DNA of 44,387 nt from Candidatus Poseidoniaceae archaeon (GCA_938084675.1 CALKGM010000041.1:1-44387); one strand, 5' to 3'. Positions 23,743 through 32,592 are shown, counted from the first letter of the stretch. Numbers and translations are program-made. The notes: generated by a model not told the origin, from the sequence alone.

Positions 23743-24965
23743 GAAAGACTCGTAACAATATCTTCTCGCTTGAATTGACGAGCAGCATAGAGCGCTGCAG
23801 CCATTGCGTAAATTCCTGAACTGATAATCCAAGTAACAATATGTTCTACAACAAATCGGTCCATCAGTAGTTCTCTCAGTGCAAGAAGAACATTGACTAC
23901 AGGAATTGAGAACCAAAATGTCTCGATTCCATCTAAATTGATTACCTGAGTGAAGAGTGCCGGGAAGAGAATGAGCAACAATGCTGGTCCGAGAATTGAA
24001 CCAGCCTCTTTCACACTGTGTGCTCTCATAGCCAATGCAAGTTCAAATGCTACAACCATGATTGCAAAGAGAAGGACTGCAATTCCAATGAATACAATTG
24101 AAGCAATAGATAGAGTCGGCACGGTAAGGAAATCCGTTGTAGCGAGATAACCTATGGCAAAAAGTAATCCAACCAATTGCAGCAACACACCAATTCCAGT
24201 GATTGTTGCAACGGCGAGCCATTTGCCGAAAAGAAGTTCATTACGGGAACATGGTAGCCCGAGAAGTGCCTCTAAGGTCCCACGTTCTCGCTCACCTGCA
24301 GTCATGTCAATGGAGGGTTGAATCGCGGAGGAAAAGGTCCAAACAGAGAGAACCAAGGGTATGAATAATGACAAAACCATTCCTGCTTGTTCACCACTGG
24401 TAGCAACGTCACTATCGCTGAATTCACCATCCCAATTCAATGGACGTAGTGTCTCATCTGGATCTAAGCCTGCATCAACGAGCCTACGCTCAGTTTCATT
24501 TTCTTCCCAATCAAATAAGACCGTCAGAGTTCGCGTTCGTGCCTCCTGACTTCGTTCTGATGTTGACATGTAAAGGAGGGCATAATCCCAAACAGAACCG
24601 TTTTCTTTCATCCGAAGGACTGCATCAATACTCCCGTTTCTTAAGCGGTCTCCATCCTCTAGCGGAGATGAAAGATTGTTTTCAATGGACAACGGCTCAT
24701 AGTTCAGTTCAATTCCTGAACCATTCAGTTGTTCAGCAAGGTCACTTGGGAAATCATTGCTTTGAATCACGACATTGACTTCAATCGCATCCAATTCAGC
24801 GGCTTCAGATGCAAGAAGAAGTGGGAATATGATGAACAAAAGGGGGAACATCAACAAGGGAATGATGAGTAAAGCAAAGATGGTTCGCCAGTCCCTAGCG
24901 AACTCCACCAACTCTTTTTTCGAGATGGTTGTTATCCTACGAAATGAGCTACTCACTCTCATCAC
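23739..24965 (-). CDS. ABC-2 type transporter permease (NatB-like)
   Basis: 408 residues with one N-terminal helix (IFALLIIPLLMFPLLFIIFPLL) and a ~150-residue outside domain. Five further helices and the ABC-2 sequence PSIDMTAGERERGTLEALLGLP follow. This layout matches NatB/CcmB-type exporters, such as the sodium extruder of B. subtilis; the cargo is unknown. The start overlaps the ATPase gene by 17 nt, so both are translated together. Confidence 0.85.
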   Translation of the reverse strand: MMRVSSSFRRITTISKKELVEFARDWRTIFALLIIPLLMFPLLFIIFPLLLASEAAELDAIEVNVVIQSNDFPSDLAEQLNGSGIELNYEPLSIENNLSSPLEDGDRLRNGSIDAVLRMKENGSVWDYALLYMSTSERSQEARTRTLTVLFDWEENETERRLVDAGLDPDETLRPLNWDGEFSDSDVATSGEQAGMVLSLFIPLVLSVWTFSSAIQPSIDMTAGERERGTLEALLGLPCSRNELLFGKWLAVATITGIGVLLQLVGLLFAIGYLATTDFLTVPTLSIASIVFIGIAVLLFAIMVVAFELALAMRAHSVKEAGSILGPALLLILFPALFTQVINLDGIETFWFSIPVVNVLLALRELLMDRFVVEHIVTWIISSGIYAMAAALYAARQFKREDIVTSLS

Positions 24966-25770
24966 CTCCGGGGATCTTAGGAGTAGACAATTTCTGCCAC
25001 CATTTGGCTATTTTAGATAGTGGCTTATCTGATACCACGCGTGTTCTCGCTTTATCGGTTGTTAGAGAGACGTATGCTTCTTCCAAATTACTTGTTTCTG
25101 TTTGTTCTAACAAACCAGCAGGCGTTCCATCTGCCCGAACTTCTCCATTATGAATAATGATTATTCGGCTACAAACGGCTTCAGCCTCTGCAAGTTGATG
25201 CGTTGAATAGACCACTGTACCACCTGTTTCACCGAGTTGATGGACGAGTGACCGGACCGTTCGAGCACTTGTAACATCAAGCCCCGCTGTGGGTTCATCC
25301 AAAAGAAGAATGTCAGGTGCATGGGCTAGTGCCCGGAGTAGTGCAGTTTTTTGCCGCATTCCTCTTGAGAAGCCCTTGGTATGGCGGCCAAGGGATTCTT
25401 TCATATCCAAACGGTCCGCAAAAAATACGGTCCTATTCCAAGATTCTTCATCAGATGTTCCGTAAAGACGACTGTGATAACGAATGTTTTCCCATGCGGT
25501 CAACCGAGAGTAAAGCCCGGTAGATTCTGGGACAACACCGAGACGGTGTCGAGCATCCTCAACCTTACTTCCATCAGATAGGACTACAGCCCCATCGGTT
25601 GGAGTATAGACGCCTGCTAAAAGCCGGAGTAACGTAGTTTTACCTGCTCCGTTGGAGCCAACAAGCCCTACAATTTCGCCTTCATTGATGGTCAAACTAA
25701 CATTGGTTAGAGCCTCAATATGTCCGAAAGATTTCGTGACACCTTCGACTCGTAAGAGTTCCACGGTCAT
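24949..25770 (-). CDS. ABC transporter ATP-binding protein (NatA-like)
   Basis: 273 residues. Walker A GSNGAGKTT is near residue 38, the signature SRGMRQK lies near 135, and Walker B DILLLDEPTAGLD follows. The late H-loop STHQLAEAEAVCS is also present. It powers the neighbouring ABC-2 permease. The C-terminal ~60 residues are extra and basic. The small unknown gene lies 8 nt upstream in the same direction. Confidence 0.92.
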   Translation of the reverse strand: MTVELLRVEGVTKSFGHIEALTNVSLTINEGEIVGLVGSNGAGKTTLLRLLAGVYTPTDGAVVLSDGSKVEDARHRLGVVPESTGLYSRLTAWENIRYHSRLYGTSDEESWNRTVFFADRLDMKESLGRHTKGFSRGMRQKTALLRALAHAPDILLLDEPTAGLDVTSARTVRSLVHQLGETGGTVVYSTHQLAEAEAVCSRIIIIHNGEVRADGTPAGLLEQTETSNLEEAYVSLTTDKARTRVVSDKPLSKIAKWWQKLSTPKIPGGDESE

Positions 25771-25777
25771 TCAAACG

Positions 25778-26086
25778 TCAACTCGCACGGCCAGATTCCA
25801 CTGCCCAGTTGAGGCCTGGGTGCTTTGATTCAAGTCGTTGGGCTCGGTCCAACTGTTCTCGTAGTTGACCTTGGACTTCAATTTGTGGCACACCCATGTC
25901 AACCATATTTGCAATCATTTCTATTGCACCTTGTACTGCACCAGCGTCAAGGTATGCTTCGTTACTGATAGAACGCTGCAGACGTAATTGTTCAAGACGA
26001 CCAGCGAGGTAATGGACCTCACCTTTCATTCTCGGAGCGTCAATATGGGGCAGGGCCAAAAGTAGGTCAATACAGGTCCGCATCAT
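25778..26086 (-). CDS. Small helical hypothetical protein
   Basis: A 102-residue, mostly helical protein that I do not recognise. It contains SRL-type heptads (YLAGRLEQLRLQRSISNEAY) and an amphipathic QLREQLDRAQRLESKHPGLN. No membrane segment or signal is seen. A TATA box 25 nt before the ATG suggests a leaderless transcript running into the ABC genes 7 nt downstream. It could be a regulator or partner of the exporter, but this is a guess. Confidence 0.65.
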   Translation of the reverse strand: MMRTCIDLLLALPHIDAPRMKGEVHYLAGRLEQLRLQRSISNEAYLDAGAVQGAIEMIANMVDMGVPQIEVQGQLREQLDRAQRLESKHPGLNWAVESGRAS

Positions 26087-26107
26087 ATGTTGGATGAAAA
26101 AGACCGG

Positions 26108-26114
26108 CTATAGG
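26108..26114 (-). promoter_or_regulatory. TATA box of the 102-residue gene / ABC operon
   Basis: The minus strand reads CCTATAG, about 25 nt from the ATG at 26086, in the short gap after the epimerase gene. This spacing fits a leaderless transcript. Confidence 0.55.
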
Positions 26115-26129
26115 TATTGCCGTTCAGGC

Positions 26130-26573
26130 TCATGAATTTCGTTGAGTAAGTTCCACTAATACACCGCCAGTTGAGCCAGGATGAACGAAGGCAATATGAT
26201 GCCCTCCGGCTCCGATACGAGGAACTTCATCGATCAGTCGGATGCCATTCTCTTTCAGGTAGGAGAGCAATCCAACCAAATCTCCAACGCTAAAACATAA
26301 TTGTTGTATGCCAGGTCCGCGCTTTTCTAAAAAACGACCAACGGGGGTCAGTTCTCCAGTCGGTTCCAGTAACTCCACCTTTGCAGGTTCATCTGCAATC
26401 TCATTCAACGCAGACGTGGAGAAAAATCGAGTAGTGACTCCTTGGTCTTCGACCTTCTCGTCATGGTCACCCTCTATCAGTCCAAGAAGCCTCCAGAAAG
26501 CACTCGCTTCGTTGAGCTGATGGGTTGCAATTCCAATGTGATCAATTCGTATAGGTCCAAAATCCATGTTCAT
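26130..26573 (-). CDS. mce: Methylmalonyl-CoA epimerase
   Basis: 147 residues of the VOC fold. Motifs are IDHIGIA with His12, VELLEP, KRGPGIQQLCFSV, and the ending GGVLVELTQ with Glu141. These match methylmalonyl-CoA epimerase, which interconverts the two methylmalonyl-CoA epimers. The usual HH in the GXG(I/L)HH motif is QQ here (90-91), and His91 is a metal ligand in characterised enzymes. It is 3 nt after the mutase gene, so the pathway link is strong. Confidence 0.85.
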   Translation of the reverse strand: MNMDFGPIRIDHIGIATHQLNEASAFWRLLGLIEGDHDEKVEDQGVTTRFFSTSALNEIADEPAKVELLEPTGELTPVGRFLEKRGPGIQQLCFSVGDLVGLLSYLKENGIRLIDEVPRIGAGGHHIAFVHPGSTGGVLVELTQRNS

Positions 26574-26576
26574 CCC

Positions 26577-28232
26577 TCAAAATCCACTTGGCGCCATATA
26601 TGTACCAAATTCAACCTTCAACACACTCATGATTTCCCCTAGAGTTGCCCTTGCACGAACGGCATTAATGACGAAAGGAAAGAGATTATCTCCATTTGAT
26701 GCAGCCTTAGAAATGTCGGCGAGCAATGCGTCTACCTTCTCTTGATTGCGAGTTGTTCTTAGAGATGTTAACCGCTTGACCTGTTCTTCCCCTATTTTCG
26801 GGTTAAGCTTCATTGCAGGGAACGTAGATTGTTCTTCCATTACGCCATGATTCACACCAACAATAAGTCGTTCATTGGATTCAATTTCATTCATATGTTG
26901 ATATGCGGATTGATGAATTTCTTGTTGTTGCCATCCCTGCTCTATTGCGGCCATTGCCCCGCCCTTTGACTCTATAATTTCAATCAGATTCTTTGCTTTT
27001 TGATAGATGGTTTCTGTGAGGGATTCAACATACCACGAGCCACCAAGAGGGTCAACCACATCCGCCACACCGGATTCTTCGGCTATAATTTGCTGAGTCC
27101 GAAGTGCAACTGTTGCAGAAGTTTCAGTAGGTAGGCCAAGAGCCTCATCGTAAGAATTGGTGTGCAAACTTTGAGTTCCACCAAGAACCGCCGCTAAGGC
27201 TTGTATCGTTACTCGCGCTACATTGTTCAACGGTTGTTGTGCTGTGAGACTTACACCAGCAACTTGAGTATGAAATCTTAGCATGGATGATTTTGGGTGT
27301 TGGGGTGAATACCGGTCTTGCATTAAATCATACCAGAGTTTTCTTGCTGCTCTAAATTTAGCAGCTTCTTCAAAAAAGTCATTATGGCAGTTGAAGAAAA
27401 AGGACAGTTGTGGAGCAAATTCGTCGATATCCATTCCCGATTCTAACGCGGCATCAACATACGCTAGTGCATTGGCAACTGTGAATCCTAACTCTTGAAC
27501 CGCTGTGGAACCTGCCTCACGAATGTGATACCCTGATATTGAGATGGTATTCCATCGGGGTATATGGGTAGAGCAGTACTGGAAAATGTCAGTGATCAAT
27601 CGCATGCTAGGGTCGGGTGGGAATACATATGTGCCCCGTGCAATGTATTCCTTGAGTATATCATTCTGGATCGTCCCTCGGAGTTCATCCATTGATGCCC
27701 CTTGTTCCTCACCTGCAACTACATACATCGCCAATAGGACCATCGCGGGAGCATTTATTGTCATGGAAGTACTAACTTTGTTGAGAGGGATTCCATCAAA
27801 AAGTTCGATCATGTCTTCTACGGAAGAAATTGACACACCCACTTTGCCAACTTCACCAAATGAAAGTTCATCATCTGCATCTAATCCCAGTTGAGTCGGG
27901 AGGTCAAAAGCAACTGACAAGCCCATTTGGCCTCTCTCAAGAAGAAGTTTGAATCTCTTATTTGTCTCGGCTGCACTAGAAAATCCAGCATATTGACGCA
28001 TGGTCCACAACCGTGATCTGTACATTGTTGAATGAATACCCCGTGTGAAGGGTGGTGTGCCAGCATCTGGAAGGGAAAATGAACCGTTTGGGGTTCCAGT
28101 AAGTGGCAAATCAATACCACTGAGTGTTTTCCATGTATCCTTTCGCATGGGGGCCATATCCCCTTCACGGGACGGGACTTCATCAAGCCTCGCTTGATAA
28201 TCAGTGGTGGTGTCCGCCTGGGCCGTGAACAT
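26577..28232 (-). CDS. mcmA1: Methylmalonyl-CoA mutase large-subunit catalytic domain (split type)
   Basis: About 551 residues from ATG 28232. It is the TIM-barrel domain of MCM with RQYAGFSSAAETNKRFK, GLSVAFDLPTQLGLD and the QLSFFFNCHNDFFEE region. TNSYDEALGLPTETSATVALRTQ and VVDPLGGSWYVE follow. The B12-binding domain is absent, as in split archaeal mutases where it is a separate gene; no such gene is in the window. It isomerises methylmalonyl-CoA to succinyl-CoA in propionate or amino-acid breakdown. The chosen start overlaps the upstream FKBP gene by 32 nt. Confidence 0.93.
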   Translation of the reverse strand: MFTAQADTTTDYQARLDEVPSREGDMAPMRKDTWKTLSGIDLPLTGTPNGSFSLPDAGTPPFTRGIHSTMYRSRLWTMRQYAGFSSAAETNKRFKLLLERGQMGLSVAFDLPTQLGLDADDELSFGEVGKVGVSISSVEDMIELFDGIPLNKVSTSMTINAPAMVLLAMYVVAGEEQGASMDELRGTIQNDILKEYIARGTYVFPPDPSMRLITDIFQYCSTHIPRWNTISISGYHIREAGSTAVQELGFTVANALAYVDAALESGMDIDEFAPQLSFFFNCHNDFFEEAAKFRAARKLWYDLMQDRYSPQHPKSSMLRFHTQVAGVSLTAQQPLNNVARVTIQALAAVLGGTQSLHTNSYDEALGLPTETSATVALRTQQIIAEESGVADVVDPLGGSWYVESLTETIYQKAKNLIEIIESKGGAMAAIEQGWQQQEIHQSAYQHMNEIESNERLIVGVNHGVMEEQSTFPAMKLNPKIGEEQVKRLTSLRTTRNQEKVDALLADISKAASNGDNLFPFVINAVRARATLGEIMSVLKVEFGTYMAPSGF

Positions 28233-28704
28233 GGCCGTGTGCGAGTTCTTCTTCAGATGCATCACGTAGTTCAACAACTTCTACAGAAAATGTAAGGGAT
28301 TTTCCTGCAAGTGCATGGTTGAAATCACCAGTCACGAGCTCCTCTGTGAGTTCTACAATGGTAAAAGGAGAAGGTCCATGGGGCATTTGGGCCACCAATT
28401 GCATACCGACTTCGAGTTTTGCTTCTTCCTCCAACGGTGCAAAGTTTTCTCGGGGAATTTGCATAACAGCTTCGTCATCACGATCGCCGTATGCGCGTTC
28501 TGGAGTGAGTGTGAATTCTCTTCGTTCACCAACACTAGCCCCCATCATTTCTTCCTCAAAACCGGGGATCATTTGACGATGGCCGACGAGGAAGGTCAAA
28601 GGGTCTCGCCCTTCACTTGAGTCAAAAACTTCACCTGAATCAGGGAGTGTTCCGGTATAATGCACGCTTGCTACTGAGTTTTCTTTAATGGTATTTTCAG
28701 ACAT
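28201..28704 (-). CDS. FKBP-type peptidyl-prolyl isomerase (SlyD-like)
   Basis: 167 residues with the FKBP pattern: VASVHYTGTLPDSGEVFDSSEG at the start, MIPGFEEEMMGASVGERREF and the insert-flap domain PRENFAPLEEEA. GDFNHALAGKSLTF follows. The C-terminus is His-rich (HGHVHGPGGHHH), like the metal-binding tails of SlyD. It speeds proline isomerisation in protein folding. The final 32 nt are shared with the start of the mutase gene. Confidence 0.92.
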   Translation of the reverse strand: MSENTIKENSVASVHYTGTLPDSGEVFDSSEGRDPLTFLVGHRQMIPGFEEEMMGASVGERREFTLTPERAYGDRDDEAVMQIPRENFAPLEEEAKLEVGMQLVAQMPHGPSPFTIVELTEELVTGDFNHALAGKSLTFSVEVVELRDASEEELAHGHVHGPGGHHH

Positions 28705-28708
28705 AATA

Positions 28709-29422
28709 TCATCTCTTTGTTGTCATTCTTTTGACGAGGTCTCGCAATTTAAGTGCCACATCGGACGGCAAAATCAATTCGAGTTCTTTCTGTTCAATGA
28801 AGGAAACAGATTCTTCTATTCCCATTCGCTCCCCTTTTGCCCAGACTTGTCCAAGGACGTTAGAGCGGTGTTCTACTGGGACATTTGGATTATCCAGAAT
28901 GTCCTTAGCAGCATATTTGTATTCAAGGTACTTCTGACGGTTCAATTTGCGTTCTTGCTTTTGCCTACCGCCGCCTTTCTTGTCAAACCGACGCTTACCA
29001 CGACGACGGTCATTTGTTGGTATGGCGACTTTGGTCTCGATTTTCTTGAAGATGTTTTTGACTTGAAACGACGATTCTGCCCCAATCGGTTGTAGGATGG
29101 GTTCAATCTCTTCATCTAAAGGAGCCATCGATGATTGAGGTTTGACTTCTGCAACAATTTCTGTCACAGCGGGAGTGACTGTTGCATCAGCCTTGAGTGC
29201 CGCCCCTGCTTTCTTGAGTTCCTCTGACTTACGTCTCATGTCTGCAAGACGTTCTTCCCGAGTTTGATTTAACGAGGATTTTGCGCCTTGTTTTTGAGGT
29301 GCAGTTGGAATCGCTGCTGGCTTAATGACAGGAGCAGAAACATCACCTTTTTGAACGAGTTTTTCCTTTGCCTCACGTTGTTTTCGTTCAAGGTCTGCCT
29401 TGATATCGACGGGTTTCGCCAC
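28709..29422 (-). CDS. Charged helical hypothetical protein
   Basis: 237 residues from GTG 29422; I do not recognise it. The N-terminal half is rich in Ala, Lys, Glu and Pro and looks disordered. A basic patch, RRRGKRRFDKKGGGRQKQ, near residue 145 suggests nucleic-acid binding. It is followed by a helical C-terminal domain, about residues 160-237. The frame stays open upstream of the GTG back to a stop near 29556, and it encodes a protein-like basic stretch (RRPRRNEPFNPFAKDASQ). The true start may lie earlier at a rare ATT codon. It ends 4 nt before the FKBP gene. Confidence 0.65.
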   Translation of the reverse strand: MAKPVDIKADLERKQREAKEKLVQKGDVSAPVIKPAAIPTAPQKQGAKSSLNQTREERLADMRRKSEELKKAGAALKADATVTPAVTEIVAEVKPQSSMAPLDEEIEPILQPIGAESSFQVKNIFKKIETKVAIPTNDRRRGKRRFDKKGGGRQKQERKLNRQKYLEYKYAAKDILDNPNVPVEHRSNVLGQVWAKGERMGIEESVSFIEQKELELILPSDVALKLRDLVKRMTTKR

Positions 29423-29613
29423 AGGTTCAGGAGTAGCTTCGGGGCGTCGGGCAGGCTGTCGCGCTTGTTCATTCCGGCGCTTTTGGTGCTGTTGTGAAGC
29501 ATCTTTAGCAAATGGATTGAACGGTTCATTGCGACGTGGCCTGCGGTTAATGTGCTATTCCCCCAACCATTGGCCGGACTCCACCCGTTAAAACCGTATG
29601 GATTGAAATAGCA

Positions 29614-30621
29614 TCATGGCCAAACAATTGGGGTTTGGTCTGTGCGGAGATATTGGTCAATTGCACTGTCACCAAGGTGGGTGGTGCGCTTTGTTGCTTC
29701 AAGCCAGCCAAGACGGGCAATCATGGTTCCATTATCGATGCAGTACATCTTTGGAGGTGCGTGCGAACTTCCATCTCGGTCCGATGCCATTTCGTTGCTC
29801 ATTGTTCGGATTCTTTCGTTGCATGCCACGCCACCTCCGAGAAGTAGTTCCTTCTTACCAGTATGAGCCATTGCCCGTTCCGCCACTTCTACACAAGCAG
29901 CAAATGCATGCTCCTGAAGAGACCAACAAACAGATTCCAATGAGGCACCTCCCTCTATTAATCGCTGTGCGGCAGTCATCAATCCTGAAAATGCCAAGTC
30001 CATGCCACGAACGGCATAAGGTAGGCGCAACCCCTCCATTGAAGGGTGAGGGTTCATTTTTAGATATTCATTTGCCTTTTGTTCAATGACTGGGCCGCCA
30101 GGGAAAGGTATGCCCTGAGTGCGTGCAAACTTATCCAACATATTTCCAATCCCTATGTCCAGGGTTTCACCCAATACTCGATAACGCCCGTTGAGGCGTG
30201 CAATAACTTGAGTATTCCCCCCGGAGACATACAACAAAACAGGATCATCGCAGCCGCACTGTTGCCGCCCAATTTCAATATGAGCAACACAATGATTGAC
30301 ACCAATAAGTGGTACATCAAGTCGGGTTGAAATTCCTCGGGCTATTGCAGCCCCAACTCGAAGGCATGGGCCCAATCCTGGGCCCTGCGAATAGGCCACA
30401 GTTTTGATGTCAGATGGTGACAGTGCTTGTTGTTCAAGAACTTGCTGAAAAAGACGACCGGCCACGTCTTTGTGGTGGTCAGCAGCTTCTCGGGGATGTA
30501 TTCCTCCTTGATCTGGCCGTAGTGTGTCTGAGGCAGATGGGTATGGAATGCCGTCGGCGTCAACCAATCCAAATGATAGGGTGTGGGCGGTGGTCTCAAT
30601 CCCCAGTGTCCAGCCTGACAT
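29614..30621 (-). CDS. kae1: tRNA N6-threonylcarbamoyladenosine transferase Kae1
   Basis: 335 residues of the Kae1/TsaD family, part of the KEOPS complex, which places t6A at position 37 of ANN-decoding tRNAs. It begins LGIETTAHTLSFGLVD; the metal ligands are in NHCVAHIEIGR, and YVSGGNTQV and DNGTMIARLG complete the active site. There is no fused Bud32 kinase, since the protein ends soon after the Kae1 core. It diverges from hutI with only a few dozen nt between starts. Confidence 0.95.
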   Translation of the reverse strand: MSGWTLGIETTAHTLSFGLVDADGIPYPSASDTLRPDQGGIHPREAADHHKDVAGRLFQQVLEQQALSPSDIKTVAYSQGPGLGPCLRVGAAIARGISTRLDVPLIGVNHCVAHIEIGRQQCGCDDPVLLYVSGGNTQVIARLNGRYRVLGETLDIGIGNMLDKFARTQGIPFPGGPVIEQKANEYLKMNPHPSMEGLRLPYAVRGMDLAFSGLMTAAQRLIEGGASLESVCWSLQEHAFAACVEVAERAMAHTGKKELLLGGGVACNERIRTMSNEMASDRDGSSHAPPKMYCIDNGTMIARLGWLEATKRTTHLGDSAIDQYLRTDQTPIVWP

Positions 30622-30672
30622 GATGGGAGCAAGAAGCCATTGTTCTTCAACCCTCTTCGCCTAGAGCGGCAT

Positions 30673-31941
30673 GTGCGGACGTTACTCGTTGATGCTGGTC
30701 CTATGGTCCACTTTGCTCATTCAACCGGAAATCCTAGTACATCCTCTCTTGAAGATTCAATCTATGCCTCTGGAAAAGGAATTCTCATTGAAAGCAACCA
30801 TATTGTGAAAATTGAAGATTCACACATTCTTCGAGAAGAGTATTCCTACCATGGAGATGAACCTGCTGTCATTGATGACCTTAGGATAAGGTCACTTGGC
30901 GGTAATGCTGTCATTCCGGGTCTTATTGACGCACACACCCATTTGGTTTGGTCGGGAGACCGTTCTCAAGAAGTTCGTTGGCGCCAAGAAGGCAAAACCT
31001 ATGCTGAAATCTCACAGTTGGGCGGGGGCATATCGCACACAACCTCAGCCACCAGAGGCGCCACAAGGGATGAACTGTATCGTTCTGGATATTCTCGCAT
31101 GCGGACAGCTCTTACGAGTGGAACGACTCACATGGAAGTGAAAAGTGGTTATGGTTTGGATGTTGACACTGAATTGAAACTTATAGAAGTGGGCCATCAA
31201 CTTGGTCAGGTCAAACATCTTCCAACAACTGACTGCACTTGGCTTGGGGCACATGACGTGCCCTCCCAAATGAAAATGGAAGATTATGTTGATGAACTGT
31301 TAAGCCAACAACTTCCTGCAGTTATTGAACAAGGATTGGCTCGTTCCGCAGATGTATTTTGCGAACCCGGTTGGTTTTCTGTCGAGCACAGTGAGCGGCT
31401 GCTAAAGGAGTCGCGGTCTGAAGGGCTAGCACTTCGAATGCATATTGACGAATTTTCCAACGGCGGCGGAGGGGAACTTGCAGCCGAACTTGCTGTCCAA
31501 ACCGCAGATCATTCATACCACACACCCATGGATGTACGCCAAGACATGCAAGAAGCAGGTGTCCTCACTGGATTTTTACCTGGAACGCCGTACGCAATGG
31601 GCGAGGCTTGGCCTTCCATGAATTCAATAGTTGAACATGGAATTGATTTCACCCTCGCTACGGATTTTAATCCAAATTGTCAAACACTTAGTTTGCCGTT
31701 CATGGGCTCGCTTATGGTTCAACGATGCGGGATGAATCCCTTAGATTCTCTTTATGCAGTAACCGCGCAAGCAGCAAGATCTAGCCCGCATCCATCGGGA
31801 AATCCACACGGACGCCTTTCAGTCGGATCTGTTGCAAACATCAACATCCTAGACAGTCCACATTGGGAGTCTTGGGCATTGAAGCCAAGTCATAGTCCAA
31901 TCCATTCAACTGTTCTTGAGGGTGAAGTAATCACGCACTGA
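30673..31941 (+). CDS. hutI: Imidazolonepropionase (HutI)
   Basis: About 422 residues of the amidohydrolase fold. Metal-binding DAHTHLVW, the HutI signature GGGISHTTSATRGAT, and VKSGYGLDVDTELK are all present. HIDEFSNGGGGELAAEL and TDFNPNCQTLSLPFM also fit. It hydrolyses imidazolone-5-propionate to formiminoglutamate, step three of histidine breakdown. I use GTG 30673; ATG 30703 and TTG 30640 are possible. It lies about 4 kb from hutH and hutU on the opposite strand, and no hutG or FtcD is visible. Confidence 0.93.
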   Translation: MRTLLVDAGPMVHFAHSTGNPSTSSLEDSIYASGKGILIESNHIVKIEDSHILREEYSYHGDEPAVIDDLRIRSLGGNAVIPGLIDAHTHLVWSGDRSQEVRWRQEGKTYAEISQLGGGISHTTSATRGATRDELYRSGYSRMRTALTSGTTHMEVKSGYGLDVDTELKLIEVGHQLGQVKHLPTTDCTWLGAHDVPSQMKMEDYVDELLSQQLPAVIEQGLARSADVFCEPGWFSVEHSERLLKESRSEGLALRMHIDEFSNGGGGELAAELAVQTADHSYHTPMDVRQDMQEAGVLTGFLPGTPYAMGEAWPSMNSIVEHGIDFTLATDFNPNCQTLSLPFMGSLMVQRCGMNPLDSLYAVTAQAARSSPHPSGNPHGRLSVGSVANINILDSPHWESWALKPSHSPIHSTVLEGEVITH

Positions 31942-32010
31942 AGTTAGTTTGTTTGTTTTTAAGATAATATGTGTGCGTAATGTCATTTCAATAATAATTA
32001 GGTGAATTTC

Positions 32011-32337
32011 ATGTATTGGGTTGAAACAATTGTTTGTTCGGGTGCTAAAGGCAAAGATGCCAAGTTACGTAGGAAATTGCAATCTCGGCAGGAATACAAA
32101 CGGCGCCAACCAGGTTGTGTTGCAGCTTGGCTTGGCCGGGGCCCTGATGACAAAACAATGTTGTTAGTTCAATCCGTATTCAAGAGTCAAAAAGATTGGA
32201 AGCGCATATCACAAGAGATCCAAACGAAACTGGATGCGAAAGATGGAGGAATAGAAGGTCTCATGCTCGGCCCTCCACTTGTTGGAGTATTCGAATTGTC
32301 TCCAGATGAGTTTATTCTGAATACATCCGAATCTTAA
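32011..32337 (+). CDS. Small protein, possible dimeric alpha-beta barrel (ABM-like)
   Basis: 108 residues from ATG 32011, with GGTGA 5 nt upstream. It starts with a beta-strand MYWVETIVC, then a basic helix, RKLQSRQEYKRRQPGC. A second strand, KTMLLVQSVFKSQKDWKRI, follows, and a last strand contains VGVFELSPDEF. The layout recalls antibiotic-biosynthesis-monooxygenase-like dimeric barrels, but the match is by pattern only. It stands alone; the function is unknown. Confidence 0.55.
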   Translation: MYWVETIVCSGAKGKDAKLRRKLQSRQEYKRRQPGCVAAWLGRGPDDKTMLLVQSVFKSQKDWKRISQEIQTKLDAKDGGIEGLMLGPPLVGVFELSPDEFILNTSES

Positions 32338-32592
32338 CGAGTTTATGCACCACTTGGCGTCGCATAATGTGAGTTATGCGACATTATCGCTCCGGCGGTA
32401 CTGAACACGAGACGATATCATGAATGAATCGGGGCGCAGTGCTCTGTTTTACGTACAACCAATAATCAAAATTTGCAAAAACCTTGGAATTCCATGCTCC
32501 AAACCTAGACCTTGAGGGGAAAAAATGGAAATTTTTGGCAATTCATGACGAAGCGTTCAAATTGAATGTGGATTTCGGGAGAATTGAACATC
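32338..32592. other. Longest non-coding stretch, with a perfect hairpin
   Basis: 255 nt without a convincing gene. It holds a perfect 9-bp palindrome at 32359-32382 and a 31-codon ORF at 32420-32515 that lacks a ribosome site. AT-rich patches follow. The promoter for the small zinc-ribbon gene should lie in its 3' half, but no clear TATA is seen. Confidence 0.5.
32359..32382. repeat. Perfect inverted repeat GTCGCATAA-N6-TTATGCGAC
   Basis: Arms at 32359-32367 and 32374-32382 are fully complementary with a 6-nt loop (TGTGAG). It lies 22 nt after the preceding stop. There is no T-run behind it, so a simple terminator is not clear; it could be a regulator site or RNA hairpin. Confidence 0.75.

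Noticed and set aside
32420-32515. 31-codon ORF in the long intergenic stretch
   Set aside because: No ribosome site or TATA at a useful distance, and no recognisable motif.
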